Assembly: GCF_041529975.1 (NCBI RefSeq)
Contig: NZ_CP168030.1
Location: forward strand, 1,922,001-1,986,000
Direction: 5' to 3'
DNA: 64,000 nucleotides
Source: Microbacterium maritypicum
GTDB taxonomy: Bacteria; Actinomycetota; Actinomycetes; Actinomycetales; Microbacteriaceae
In this document: piece by piece, positions 28,497 through 36,991 of the stretch
Position numbering within the stretch: position 1 is the first letter of the stretch
Layout of the letters: every line of letters starts with the position of its first letter
The notes under the pieces: generated by a model
Database searches by the model: none
Told to the model about the DNA's origin: nothing
The model's input: the letters and a program-made list of their open reading frames with translations, nothing else
Made by a program: the position numbers and the translations under genes

Positions 28497-29330
28497 ATGC
28501 TCAGCGCTCTATCCGTGACAGACCTGCATGGCGGCGTCGTGCGGGGCACACTGCTCCAGAAGTACGGAATCGACCGTCGGATGCGCGCGGATGCGGTTCA
28601 TGCCGGCGCCCTGATCCGTGTGAGGACAGGAGTGTTCGCCGGGCCGAACGCAGACACGACCGTCGTTGAGGCTGCCGCGCACGGCGGGGCCCTCACCTGC
28701 GCGCACGCGTTGCGCCTGTATGGCGTCTGGGCACTCGACCCCGGCGGCCCCGTTCACGTCTGGCTGGGGGCGAAGGGCCGCACCCATCACGAGACGTGCG
28801 AGTGCGTCGCGCACTTTGACGCGGGGCACGCCGGGGTGGGGCTTGCCCCATTGGAGGAAGTACTCATCCACGTCTACCGTTGCGGCGGAGACGAGGCGTT
28901 CTTCGCTGCTGTCGAGTCCGCACTGGTGCAACAGAAGATCACCGGTGCGGCACTGCGCCGCATCCGCCGCCGCCTACCGGCCCGCGCGCACTGGTTGATC
29001 GACCTGGCGCGATCGGATGCCGACAGCGGCCTCGAGTCACTGCTCCGGCTGCGCTTGCACCTGCACGGCATCAGCCTGGACTGCCAGGTGACCATCCCGT
29101 CCGTCGGGAGAGTGGATTTCGTGCTCGACGGAAGTCTGATCCTCGAGGCCGATGGGAAGGGCAACCATGACGGCCCCGCGCATCGCCACCGTGATCTCGT
29201 GAGGGATGCCGCGGCGTCGGCTCTCGGATACGAGACGCTGAGGTTCGATTACGCCCAGATCGTCCACGCCTGGCCCTCAGTCGAGACGGCCGTACTCGCC
29301 GCCATCGTACGTCTGCGTGCCCGTCACTGA
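28497..29330 (+). CDS. AbiEi-like / DUF559 (Vsr-fold nuclease-like) domain protein
   Basis: A 277-residue protein. The N-terminal half (about 1-100) resembles the AbiEi antitoxin-type helix-turn-helix region, with GALIRVRTGVFAGP and the ALTCAHALRLYGVWAL pattern. The C-terminal domain (about 178-277) matches DUF559, a Vsr/restriction-endonuclease-like fold: Glu180 in GLESLLRLRL, Asp207 in GRVDFVLDG, Glu217-x-Asp-Gly in ILEADG, and RDLVRDAAASALGYETLRF. No AbiEii-type toxin gene is adjacent, so a toxin-antitoxin role is not supported here. Function is unknown. CAGGAT ends 6 bases before the ATG, suggesting a weak leaderless start. Confidence 0.8.
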   Translation: MLSALSVTDLHGGVVRGTLLQKYGIDRRMRADAVHAGALIRVRTGVFAGPNADTTVVEAAAHGGALTCAHALRLYGVWALDPGGPVHVWLGAKGRTHHETCECVAHFDAGHAGVGLAPLEEVLIHVYRCGGDEAFFAAVESALVQQKITGAALRRIRRRLPARAHWLIDLARSDADSGLESLLRLRLHLHGISLDCQVTIPSVGRVDFVLDGSLILEADGKGNHDGPAHRHRDLVRDAAASALGYETLRFDYAQIVHAWPSVETAVLAAIVRLRARH

Positions 29331-29356
29331 GGTCTTCGAGGTCAGGCGTGTGCGTC

Positions 29357-29426
29357 TGTCGGGAGAATGTACGCATGTCGGACGAATCGCCGTGAGATGC
29401 CCCGACGGTCGTGCATCCTCCCGACA
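29357..29426. repeat. 70-bp palindromic repeat, copy B
   Basis: Arms 29357-29381 and 29402-29426 pair at 20 of 25 positions around a 20-base centre. It starts 27 bp after the DUF559-like stop and lies 55 bp from the 3' end of the histidine kinase gene, which converges on it. It could therefore act as a bidirectional terminator as well as being a copy of the flanking repeat. Confidence 0.85.
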
Positions 29427-29480
29427 TGTGTACGCCGACCAGGAGCGCGGCGGGCAGGATCTCCGCAGAGAGGCCGGCTT

Positions 29481-31019
29481 TCAGGCCTCGGACGCGTCGT
29501 CTTCGGCGGCAGCGGCCGCAGGGTTGACCGGGATGCGTACGGTGAAGGTCGTGTCGCCGGGCTCGCTGGCCACGGAGATCGTTCCGTGGTGGCCCTCGAC
29601 GATGGCCTTGACGATCGCGAGGCCCAGTCCGGTTCCCCCGGTCTGGCGAGCCCGGGAGCTGTCGCCGCGGGCGAAGCGTGCGAAGAGCTCCTCGCGGATG
29701 GCGGGGTCGATGCCGGGGCCGTCGTCGTGCACGCGCAGCACGGCGTCCGCGTCCTCTCGTGCGACGCTCAGGGTGATCCTGGTGCCGGCCGGCGTGTGCG
29801 TCCGGGCGTTCGCGAGGAGGTTCGCGACGACCTGATGCATCCGTCCGGCATCGCCGACGACGGTGACGGGCTCGTCCGGCACCTCGATGCTCCAGTGGTG
29901 GTCGGTGGCCGTCGGCCGCGCATCCGAGAGTCCCTCGAGCGCCAGCTGGGTGAGGTCGACCGTGCCGTAGACCAGCTCCTGCCCCTCGTCGAGCCGTGCC
30001 AGCAGAAGCAGGTCCTCGACGAGACGGGTCATCCGCAGGGACTGCGCCTGGATGCGCTCGAGCGAGGAGGTCGTGCCCTCGATGACCTCCGGACCCTGCT
30101 CCGCGGCCGGACGCTGATGCAGCGCGCGCAGCGACAGCTCCGAGTACCCCCGGATGGAGGCGAGCGGGGTGCGCAGCTCGTGACTCGCGTCGGCGACGAA
30201 GCGGCGCATCCGCTCCTCGTTCTTCTGCCGCGAGGCCAGCGAGGTGTTGACGTGATCGAGGAGCTTGTTCAGGGAAGCCCCGACGAGACCGGTCTCGGTG
30301 CGCGGATCGGCTTCGGATGCCGGTACCCGCTCGGTGATCGTGACCTCGCCTCGATCGAGCTGCTGGTTCGCGACCCTGGTCGCGGTGACCGCGACGGCGC
30401 GGAGCGGGCGCAGGCTCACCCGGATGGTGATCGCGGTGGTCAGCGCCAGCAGGATCAGACCGCCGATGGTGGCGAGGGCGATCACGGTGAGCAGCTGCGT
30501 GAGCTGGCTCTGGATCTCGTCGCGGGGGAGCCCGGTGATCACGACGACGCCGTTGGTCGCGGGCAGCGCCATTATCCGGTACGAGCCGAGATCGCTGAGG
30601 GACACGGTGGCGACGGACGTGCCCTTCAGTGCCAGTGCGATCTCCGCCAGCTGCGTGCTGCTGAGTGACTCCAGGGATCCGGTGAGTTCCTCTCCCGACG
30701 AGTTCGTCGCGACCACCCCGCTGAAGCCGGTGACAGGGCTCGAGACCACGAACACGAGTCCGGCCGGCGGCGACGCCGTGGGGCCGGAGAGGACGTTCTG
30801 CGCCGTGGCGGAAGACGGTGCGAAGGCTCCGGTCCGATCGGCCAGCTGGTGCGCGTACCCGTTCAGCTTCTGGTCGAGCTGGTCCTCCATGGTCTTGCCC
30901 AGCGTGGCGCTGGTGATGACGGCGACGATGATGAGGATCAGCGACACGAACCCGATCACGGCGGTCATCAGCCGTGTCTGCAGGCTCATCGGCCGTCTCA
31001 TCATCGTCGCTGAGCTCAC
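29481..31019 (-). CDS. Two-component sensor histidine kinase
   Basis: A 512-residue membrane kinase. Helix 1 is at about 15-40, an extracytoplasmic sensor of about 130 residues follows, helix 2 is at about 176-200, then HAMP (201-260) and the phosphoacceptor region FVADASHELRTPLASIRGY with His280. N-box NLLANARTHTP, G1 DDGPGID, F-box and G2 GGTGLGLAIVKAI complete the kinase. The signal is unknown. The GTG at 31019 overlaps the response regulator stop (GTGA), so the two are translationally coupled. An acidic Ala-rich tail ends the protein. Confidence 0.93.
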   Translation of the reverse strand: MSSATMMRRPMSLQTRLMTAVIGFVSLILIIVAVITSATLGKTMEDQLDQKLNGYAHQLADRTGAFAPSSATAQNVLSGPTASPPAGLVFVVSSPVTGFSGVVATNSSGEELTGSLESLSSTQLAEIALALKGTSVATVSLSDLGSYRIMALPATNGVVVITGLPRDEIQSQLTQLLTVIALATIGGLILLALTTAITIRVSLRPLRAVAVTATRVANQQLDRGEVTITERVPASEADPRTETGLVGASLNKLLDHVNTSLASRQKNEERMRRFVADASHELRTPLASIRGYSELSLRALHQRPAAEQGPEVIEGTTSSLERIQAQSLRMTRLVEDLLLLARLDEGQELVYGTVDLTQLALEGLSDARPTATDHHWSIEVPDEPVTVVGDAGRMHQVVANLLANARTHTPAGTRITLSVAREDADAVLRVHDDGPGIDPAIREELFARFARGDSSRARQTGGTGLGLAIVKAIVEGHHGTISVASEPGDTTFTVRIPVNPAAAAAEDDASEA

Positions 31020-31744
31020 TGCGGAGCCTTGATCATGTAGCCGACGCCGCGGACGGTGTGCAGCAGCGGCGTGCGACCGGCATCGATCTTCTTGCGCAGG
31101 TACGAGATGTACAGCTCGACGACGGAGGACTTGCCGCCGAAGTCGTAGCTCCAGACCCGGTCGAGGATCTGGGCCTTCGACAGCACCCGTCGCTCGTTGC
31201 GCATGAGGTAGCGGAGCAGCTCGAACTCGGTCGCGGTGAGCTCGATCTCGGTGCCGTCGCGCACGACCTCGTGGCTGTCCTCGTTGAGCGTGAGGTCGGC
31301 GACGCGGAGGATCGACTGTCCGTCGTCGGTGGTCGCGTGCCCGGTGCGGCGGATGATCGCGCGCAGCCGGGCGATGACCTCCTCCAGGCTGAACGGCTTG
31401 GTGACGTAGTCGTCACCGCCGGCGGTGAGGCCGGCGACGCGATCGCCCACGGCATCCTTGGCGGTGAGGAACAGCACCGGGACGAGGTTCCCCGACTCGC
31501 GCAGCCGCTTCAACACGGACATGCCGTCGAGGTCGGGCATCATGATGTCGAGCACGAGCGCGTCGGGTTCGAACTCCCGCGCGACCTGGAGCGCCTCCAT
31601 GCCGGACGAGGCCGTGCGCACCTCCCAGCCCTCCATGCGCAGGGCCATCGCGAGCAGGTCGGTCAGCATCTGCTCGTCGTCGACGGCGAGGATGCGCAGG
31701 GGGGTGCCGTCGGGGCGGCGCAGTTCGGGCAGGTCGCTGGTCAT
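31016..31744 (-). CDS. OmpR/PhoB family response regulator
   Basis: A 242-residue transcription factor. Receiver domain: VDDEQ acidic pocket (22-25), phosphorylatable Asp66 in LVLDIMMP, conserved Thr in FLTAKD and Lys in YVTKPFS. The C-terminal winged helix contains LTATEFELLRYLM, RVLSKAQILDRVW and TVRGVGYMI. It resembles MprA/TcrA/CseB-type regulators of actinobacteria. It is first in the operon with the kinase gene. Three direct CTATG repeats about 11 bp apart lie 22-50 bp before its start and are a likely autoregulatory site. Confidence 0.94.
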   Translation of the reverse strand: MTSDLPELRRPDGTPLRILAVDDEQMLTDLLAMALRMEGWEVRTASSGMEALQVAREFEPDALVLDIMMPDLDGMSVLKRLRESGNLVPVLFLTAKDAVGDRVAGLTAGGDDYVTKPFSLEEVIARLRAIIRRTGHATTDDGQSILRVADLTLNEDSHEVVRDGTEIELTATEFELLRYLMRNERRVLSKAQILDRVWSYDFGGKSSVVELYISYLRKKIDAGRTPLLHTVRGVGYMIKAPQ

Positions 31745-31765
31745 ACCCCTATTCTGCGGAATCTC

Positions 31766-31793
31766 CTATGTGATTTCTATGGAGATCGCTATG
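31766..31793. promoter_or_regulatory. Tandem direct repeats upstream of the response regulator
   Basis: CTATG occurs at 31766-31770, 31777-31781 and 31789-31793, a repeat of 11-12 bp. OmpR/PhoB-type dimers usually bind two direct half-sites 10-12 bp apart. The location before the regulator gene fits autoregulation. Confidence 0.5.
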
Positions 31794-31819
31794 TGTTGTC
31801 TGGGAGGCGTGGCGCGTGG

Positions 31820-32785
31820 TCATGCCAGCCGCTCGTCGGGGAGGGCGAGGAAGTCGATGCCGGCCTGCAGAGCGAGCCGGTCCGACAGTTCGCCGATCTC
31901 GCCGGGAAGGTGCCCCGCGGCGCGGACGCTCAGGCGACGCGGCCCGGTCAGCGCGTGGTACACGGCGAACTGGCCCCGGGGGTCGACGGCCGGATCCTGC
32001 ACCGCCGCGGTCACGTGCACGGGAATCCGCAGCCTCCGTGCCGCGATCGCCGCGTCGAAGTAGTCGAGCACCGGCCGGTCCTCCGGGTGCCGCTGCAGAT
32101 GCTGACGCACGGCCTCCCCGCTCCCGGTGCATTTCCGTGTGAGCCGCACATCGTGGTCACCGAAGCTCGGCACGTCCAGCACGGCGCGCCGGAAGCGGGC
32201 GTCCCAGGGCAGGGCCATCGCGCCGATGCCGCCGCCGAAGCTGCCGCCGCTGAAGTCGAGGGCCCCGGCCGCCGCGGGCACCATCTCGAGCAGGACGGTG
32301 GCGGCGCGCCAGATGTCCGCCGCACTGAAGCGGTGCGAGTACGTGTCGCGGTGGGCGATCCCGGCCAGGACGTGCTCGTCGGGGAGGGCGGGGAAGCGGC
32401 TCGCGGTGCCGGCGTGCGTCCCGGGTGCGACCGGGAAGATCGCGGCCGTGTCGTCGGGCGCCCGGTCGAGGTCGGGTGCCGTGCGGCCCCCGTAGCCGTG
32501 TCCGACGACGAGCCCGCGAGGTGCACTCCCGAGCGTGTGCGGCAGCACCACGTAGGCCGCAGCGGCCTCACCGGCCGAGGAGTGGAAGCGGATCTCCGAG
32601 ACGCGGTGCGTCGCGGTCGGTGCGAGATCTCGGGTGAGCTCCCACGAGACGGGACCCGTGCCGAACTCCTCGAAGGTCGCGCGCCAGAAGTCGTCGAAGT
32701 CGTCCGGCTCGACGGGCGACGCGGGCGGGGTCAGCAGCGCGCTGAGTGAGTACTCGGTCAACTCGACGGGAGGATCCTGGGGCAC
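31820..32785 (-). CDS. Acetylxylan esterase / cephalosporin-C deacetylase family protein
   Basis: A 321-residue alpha/beta hydrolase. The nucleophile elbow is SGGSFGG (Ser about 182), the oxyanion region GHGYGGR, with Asp in AVQDPAVDP and His in RAAGHLPGE completing the triad; FDDFWRATFEEF near the start is typical of the AXE1 family. It removes acetyl groups from oligosaccharides. No signal peptide, so it acts on imported sugars. GTG 32785 is chosen because AAAGGA lies 8 bases upstream and the fold begins there. It diverges from the large exported protein gene, and both probably serve the same substrate. Confidence 0.88.
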   Translation of the reverse strand: MPQDPPVELTEYSLSALLTPPASPVEPDDFDDFWRATFEEFGTGPVSWELTRDLAPTATHRVSEIRFHSSAGEAAAAYVVLPHTLGSAPRGLVVGHGYGGRTAPDLDRAPDDTAAIFPVAPGTHAGTASRFPALPDEHVLAGIAHRDTYSHRFSAADIWRAATVLLEMVPAAAGALDFSGGSFGGGIGAMALPWDARFRRAVLDVPSFGDHDVRLTRKCTGSGEAVRQHLQRHPEDRPVLDYFDAAIAARRLRIPVHVTAAVQDPAVDPRGQFAVYHALTGPRRLSVRAAGHLPGEIGELSDRLALQAGIDFLALPDERLA

Positions 32786-32872
32786 CGCACGTGTCCTTTC
32801 GGGTGGTTCTGCCTGCTCGACGTTACCGGCGTGGCACGACGAGGCGGCGTCATGGCCTGCGAGGCCGACGCA

Positions 32873-32901
32873 TTGACATGATCGCATACGGATTGCAGTA
32901 T
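32873..32901 (+). promoter_or_regulatory. Promoter of the large exported protein gene
   Basis: TTGACA (32873-32878), 17-bp spacer, CAGTAT (32896-32901). The -10 box overlaps an in-frame ATG at 32900, while ATG 32909 lies 7 bases after it, so transcription should begin at the later start codon. A partial match to the proposed IclR operator overlaps this box on the minus strand. Confidence 0.6.
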
Positions 32902-32908
32902 GTGCATC

Positions 32909-35900
32909 ATGGATTCAATGCCTGGCGATGGAGCCGAAGACAATCCTCTGCTGTGGAGCCGACGCTCCGTCCTGCGAGCGCTCGTGATCGCGGGAGTGCT
33001 TCCCCCGGTGCTCGGGTCGTCGTACGGAGCCGCTCCCGCAGCGGCGACGGAGCTCACGACGACGGGCGGCGTGTACGCCGACGCCCTCCGGCGCCTCGAC
33101 AAACCGAATCTCGCGTTCACGCAGGTCGCGCAGCTGGTCGGACAGAACCACCGGATGACGTTCTCCCAGGCCACGTGGGACGGCGGGGCCACGATCGTGC
33201 GCGACCTCGAGGTCGCGCACAACGGCGGGTGGCTGCAGGTCACCGACCCGGCGCACCGCTTCGACGAGCAGTGGCTCGTGCTGGAGGGGACGCTGCCGTC
33301 GGGGAGTGCTCCCGAGCTGTACGGACCCCTGGCGCCGAGCTGGCTCGGCTTCACCTCCTACCAGGTGCTCGGCTCGCAGGCCATCGAGCTGACCACGAGC
33401 ACGGACGACGTCGACCTGGTCGTCCGCTGGCGGCTCGAGGGCGCCCATCCCGAGGCGCACTACGTGCTGACGGCCAAGACCGCCGGTGACTACATCGTCG
33501 GATACCAGAGCCAGGATGCGAAGTCCCTCGACGACCTCGACGAGGTGCTGTGCGGGTCGTATCAGCACGCGCTCTCGGTGCTCGACGGATCCGCGCCCCT
33601 GGGCGCATGGGAGCTCTTCGCGCCGATGGCGCTGACCCAGTACGCCGTGGGCGATGTGGCCGTCACCTCGGGCGTGTACCTGCCCGCCGAGGTGGCCGAG
33701 TTCGTGCACGAGCGGCAGCTGATGGCCGACCGACAGCCTTACGGGATGAGTCTGCGCAACGACAGCCTCGACATCGTGCCCAGCATGTACGCGCCGCAGC
33801 CCGGGCTGCGCACGGCCATGGCCGTCGGCGAGCAGCGCGGATTCGCGTTCGGCCTCGCGGCCCGCCCGGACACCCTGTACAGCACGTATGCGCAGCTGTG
33901 CCGGAACGAGTACGGGCTGACCGCCTACCGCAGCAACGTGTACGACCGGTCGCTCACCGACGCCGTGCACGCGATGGCGGCGCTGATCGCGGTGGAACCC
34001 GACGGAGACGACTCGACCGACTACATCCCCTCGTACTCCGGCTGGTGGAATCGCGCCAAGGGGTTCGTCGACGTGGAGAACGAGGATGCCGTGCGCGCGG
34101 CGGCCAGCGGCGTCGTCCTCTCGGCGCACTATCTCACCGGCACTGCAGACGGCACTCTGTACGACCGCCGTGCGCGGCCGCTTGTCGAGTACCAGCTCTC
34201 CCGGAAGGGCATCGGGCACACACCGATGATCGGGAGCCCGGTCTACAACGACACGAGCCAGTACCGCATCGGCAGGATCCCCACGGATGCCGTGAATCTG
34301 GCGTCGCTCTACCAGCTCACGCACGGCCGCAACGCCGGCATCCAGCGGCTCGCGGTGAAGGCGACCAAGGCCGGCGTCGTCGGGCAGAGCAGGGCGCCGT
34401 TCTCGAACGCCCTCGCGACGTACCGGGTCACCGGGGATCCGGCGTACCTGGCGGAGGCGACGCTCATCGCCCGCCGCTACTCGCAGGAGCAGATCCTGAA
34501 GCCGTACCGCAGCAACGGTCAGCCGCCCGGCGGGTTCGCGTACAGCTTCTCGAAGTACTGGGTCGACCTGCTCGAGATGTTCGAGGCGACGGGTGAGGCC
34601 GAGTTCCTCGACGGTGCGTATCGGGAGGTCCAGCGCTTCATCACGCAGACGGCGGTCCGCCCGGTTCCGGGTGGCACGGTCACGGTGCCGGCCGGCCACG
34701 TGATCAAGCAGCAGTACGACTGGGAGTCGCGTTCGTCGCTGCCGTCGTATCCGACCACGAACGTGCCGACCGAGACCGTCCCGGCCTGGTACGTGTCTCC
34801 CTCGGGTCTCACGTTCGAGGCGCTGTCGTCGTTCAAGCTCGGCGTCAGCACGCTGACCAACCCGGGCGGGGGCTATGTGTTCAACCCGTGCTGGGCGGGT
34901 GCCCTGCTGCGACTGGCGCATCACACCGGCGACGAGCTGCTGGCCGACATCGCCCACAACATGGTGATCGGCCGGTTCACGACCTATCCCGGCTACTACG
35001 GCCGACAGTTCCAGGTAGCGCACATGAAGCCCGACTTCGCGACGAGCGGTCCGGTGGGCATCACCGGGTACTACTTCCATCACGCCCCCGCGCAGCTCGG
35101 CCTCGCGATGGACTACCTGCTCAGTGAGAGCTTCTACCGCAGCGGCGGGGCGATCGAGTTCCCGCACGTGTTCGAGGCCGACTTCGCCTACTTCAAGTTC
35201 TTCGCCTACGGCCACGCCCCGGGGACCTTCTTCGGCGAGGACGGCGTCTGGCCGTATCTCCCTGCGGGGCTGATCTCGGTCTCCAATCCGCTTGTCAACT
35301 GGATCGGCGGCGTCGGCAACGATGCTCTCTACGTCAGTCTCACCAACTCCGCCGGTGCGGCGCAGCAGGTGATCGTCGACCTCGCCACCGAGCTCACGGG
35401 TATTCCCCGAGGTTTCTCGGGTGCCGTCGAGCTGGTGACCGCGAACGGCAGCCGGTCCACCGGCGCGGCCGTCAACGGTCGGGTCACCGTCAGCGTGCCG
35501 GCGCGCGGGCTCGTCGCCCTCGTCATCCGGAACGTGGACGTGCAGCGCCCCGCGCTGCCGTCCGACGACGTGGCCGATCATGGCCGCGACAGCTTCCACG
35601 AGGTCGACACCGACCCCGCCACCGAATACGGGATCGCCCGCGGGATGCTCCTGGTGCGGCCCGACGGACAGGGCTACGACGCCTACGTGCAGATCGACAC
35701 TGAGCAGCAGGCGACGCTGTCGTATCGCATCGGCGGGAAGCCGGCGAAGCGGGCTCCCGCGAAGGCGTATCCCTACGAGTGGACGATCCCGGTAGACGAC
35801 CTCACCGACAAATTCCGGTACACGATCACCACGGGCGGGGCGACGACCGAAGAGGTGACCCTGCGGCTGCCCGCCCGGATCACCGGAGCCAACTCCGGAA

Positions 35901-36919
35901 TCGTGGGCGACGTGATCGCGCAGGCGACGGGTACGGCCGGGGACCGCGTGCCGTTGATCTTCGAGGTGCGCAACGCGACCGGTGATCCGATCACCGGCGA
36001 CATCACGGTGGCCCTGCCGGCGGGGTGGCAGCTCGACGGCACCGTACCGGCGATCACGGTCCCCGCGGAGGGCTCCGCGCGGGTGGAATCGGCGGCGATC
36101 ATCGCGACGAACGCGGAGCTCGGCGAGGTCGATGTCACCGCGAACGTGACGGTCGCGGGGGAGGATCCGGTGCAGCTGCGCGCGGCCGCGATCGAGGTGA
36201 TCGACCGTCGACGGCTGGTGTCACTCACCTCCGATGTCGAGATCGTCAGCGGGCCGGGCGCTGTCGCGAAGCTCACCGCGCTGGTCATCAACACGGGCGT
36301 CACCCCGCTGCAGGGCACGCTCGCGCTGTACGGCGTCAGCGGGTGGAGTGTGGGGCAGCAGAGCACGAGCATCACGGTGCCGCCGCGATCCGACCTCACC
36401 CACACCTGGACGGTGACCGCCGGGTCGGGCGTCGCGCCCGGCTCGTCGACGCGGTTCGAAGCGCGACTCGATCAGACCCTGCGCCGGGGCGTGCTCGTGC
36501 GCGTCGCCGACGAGGGTGTCATCGCGCACACCCAGTCCCCGTGGCCGGGCTACCTGGAGTCCGGCAACTGGTACCCCAGTGGACTCTCCGGATGGAACGG
36601 CACGAGGACGCGGTACAGCGACTCCGACTCGGTGGGCAGCACGGTGACGTGGAACGTGGAGCTGCCGGACGCCGGGCTCTACCGCGTCTCGGTCTGGTAC
36701 CCCACGAACTCGACGACCACGACCTCGGCGGCCTACGTCGTGGAGCATCAGGACGGCAGCTCCGAGGTCATCGTGGACCAGACGCAGGGCGCGGCGGCCT
36801 GGCGTTCGCTGGGCTCGTTCCGCTACGCCGCCGGGGCCACCGGCACGGTCCGACTCGAAGTCCGCAACACCAGCATCCACCGGGTCAGCGCCGCACAGTT
36901 CGTGCGCATCGGGAACTGA
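32909..36919 (+). CDS. Large Tat-exported multidomain protein, candidate polysaccharide-degrading enzyme
   Basis: A 1336-residue protein. The N-terminus carries a Tat-type signal (SRRSVLRALVIAGVLPP, cleavage near AAPAAA at about 42). A beta-rich region to about 330 is followed by a long helical region (about 350-800) with many aromatic and His residues, such as NPCWAGALLRLAHHTGDE and ITGYYFHHAP, suggesting an (alpha/alpha) toroid as in many lyases and hydrolases. Ig-like segments follow, including a NEW3/NPCBM-associated-type stretch (about 1010-1190), then a C-terminal golvesin/xanthan-lyase-type carbohydrate-binding domain (about 1215-1336). I cannot assign the catalytic family. Its neighbours point to polysaccharide degradation outside the cell. 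ATG 32909 is chosen from the promoter position. Confidence 0.8.
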   Translation: MDSMPGDGAEDNPLLWSRRSVLRALVIAGVLPPVLGSSYGAAPAAATELTTTGGVYADALRRLDKPNLAFTQVAQLVGQNHRMTFSQATWDGGATIVRDLEVAHNGGWLQVTDPAHRFDEQWLVLEGTLPSGSAPELYGPLAPSWLGFTSYQVLGSQAIELTTSTDDVDLVVRWRLEGAHPEAHYVLTAKTAGDYIVGYQSQDAKSLDDLDEVLCGSYQHALSVLDGSAPLGAWELFAPMALTQYAVGDVAVTSGVYLPAEVAEFVHERQLMADRQPYGMSLRNDSLDIVPSMYAPQPGLRTAMAVGEQRGFAFGLAARPDTLYSTYAQLCRNEYGLTAYRSNVYDRSLTDAVHAMAALIAVEPDGDDSTDYIPSYSGWWNRAKGFVDVENEDAVRAAASGVVLSAHYLTGTADGTLYDRRARPLVEYQLSRKGIGHTPMIGSPVYNDTSQYRIGRIPTDAVNLASLYQLTHGRNAGIQRLAVKATKAGVVGQSRAPFSNALATYRVTGDPAYLAEATLIARRYSQEQILKPYRSNGQPPGGFAYSFSKYWVDLLEMFEATGEAEFLDGAYREVQRFITQTAVRPVPGGTVTVPAGHVIKQQYDWESRSSLPSYPTTNVPTETVPAWYVSPSGLTFEALSSFKLGVSTLTNPGGGYVFNPCWAGALLRLAHHTGDELLADIAHNMVIGRFTTYPGYYGRQFQVAHMKPDFATSGPVGITGYYFHHAPAQLGLAMDYLLSESFYRSGGAIEFPHVFEADFAYFKFFAYGHAPGTFFGEDGVWPYLPAGLISVSNPLVNWIGGVGNDALYVSLTNSAGAAQQVIVDLATELTGIPRGFSGAVELVTANGSRSTGAAVNGRVTVSVPARGLVALVIRNVDVQRPALPSDDVADHGRDSFHEVDTDPATEYGIARGMLLVRPDGQGYDAYVQIDTEQQATLSYRIGGKPAKRAPAKAYPYEWTIPVDDLTDKFRYTITTGGATTEEVTLRLPARITGANSGIVGDVIAQATGTAGDRVPLIFEVRNATGDPITGDITVALPAGWQLDGTVPAITVPAEGSARVESAAIIATNAELGEVDVTANVTVAGEDPVQLRAAAIEVIDRRRLVSLTSDVEIVSGPGAVAKLTALVINTGVTPLQGTLALYGVSGWSVGQQSTSITVPPRSDLTHTWTVTAGSGVAPGSSTRFEARLDQTLRRGVLVRVADEGVIAHTQSPWPGYLESGNWYPSGLSGWNGTRTRYSDSDSVGSTVTWNVELPDAGLYRVSVWYPTNSTTTTSAAYVVEHQDGSSEVIVDQTQGAAAWRSLGSFRYAAGATGTVRLEVRNTSIHRVSAAQFVRIGN

Positions 36920-36924
36920 CGCGA

Positions 36925-36972
36925 AAGAACGGGTGGGTGGGCCGGAGAGATCCGGCCCACCCACCCGTTCTT
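36925..36972. terminator. Strong bidirectional terminator
   Basis: A perfect 22-bp stem (36925-36946 with 36951-36972) with a GAGA tetraloop. The arms begin AAGAAC and end GTTCTT, giving short A/T runs on both strands. It separates the convergent large-protein and dehydratase genes. Confidence 0.9.
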
Positions 36973-36991
36973 CGTCGGATGTCGATGCGGA

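Noticed and set aside
28497..29330. Type IV toxin-antitoxin (AbiE) system
   Set aside because: Only the AbiEi-like half is present and it is fused to a DUF559 domain. No AbiEii-type nucleotidyltransferase toxin is adjacent.
28322..29426. Insertion sequence or composite transposon
   Set aside because: The flanking palindromes are direct copies, no transposase catalytic motif is seen in the enclosed gene, and no target duplication could be identified.
32915..35599. Open frame of 894 codons on the minus strand under the large exported protein gene
   Set aside because: Arg/Val/Glu-rich antisense shadow without motifs; the plus-strand frame has a promoter, Tat signal and recognisable domains.
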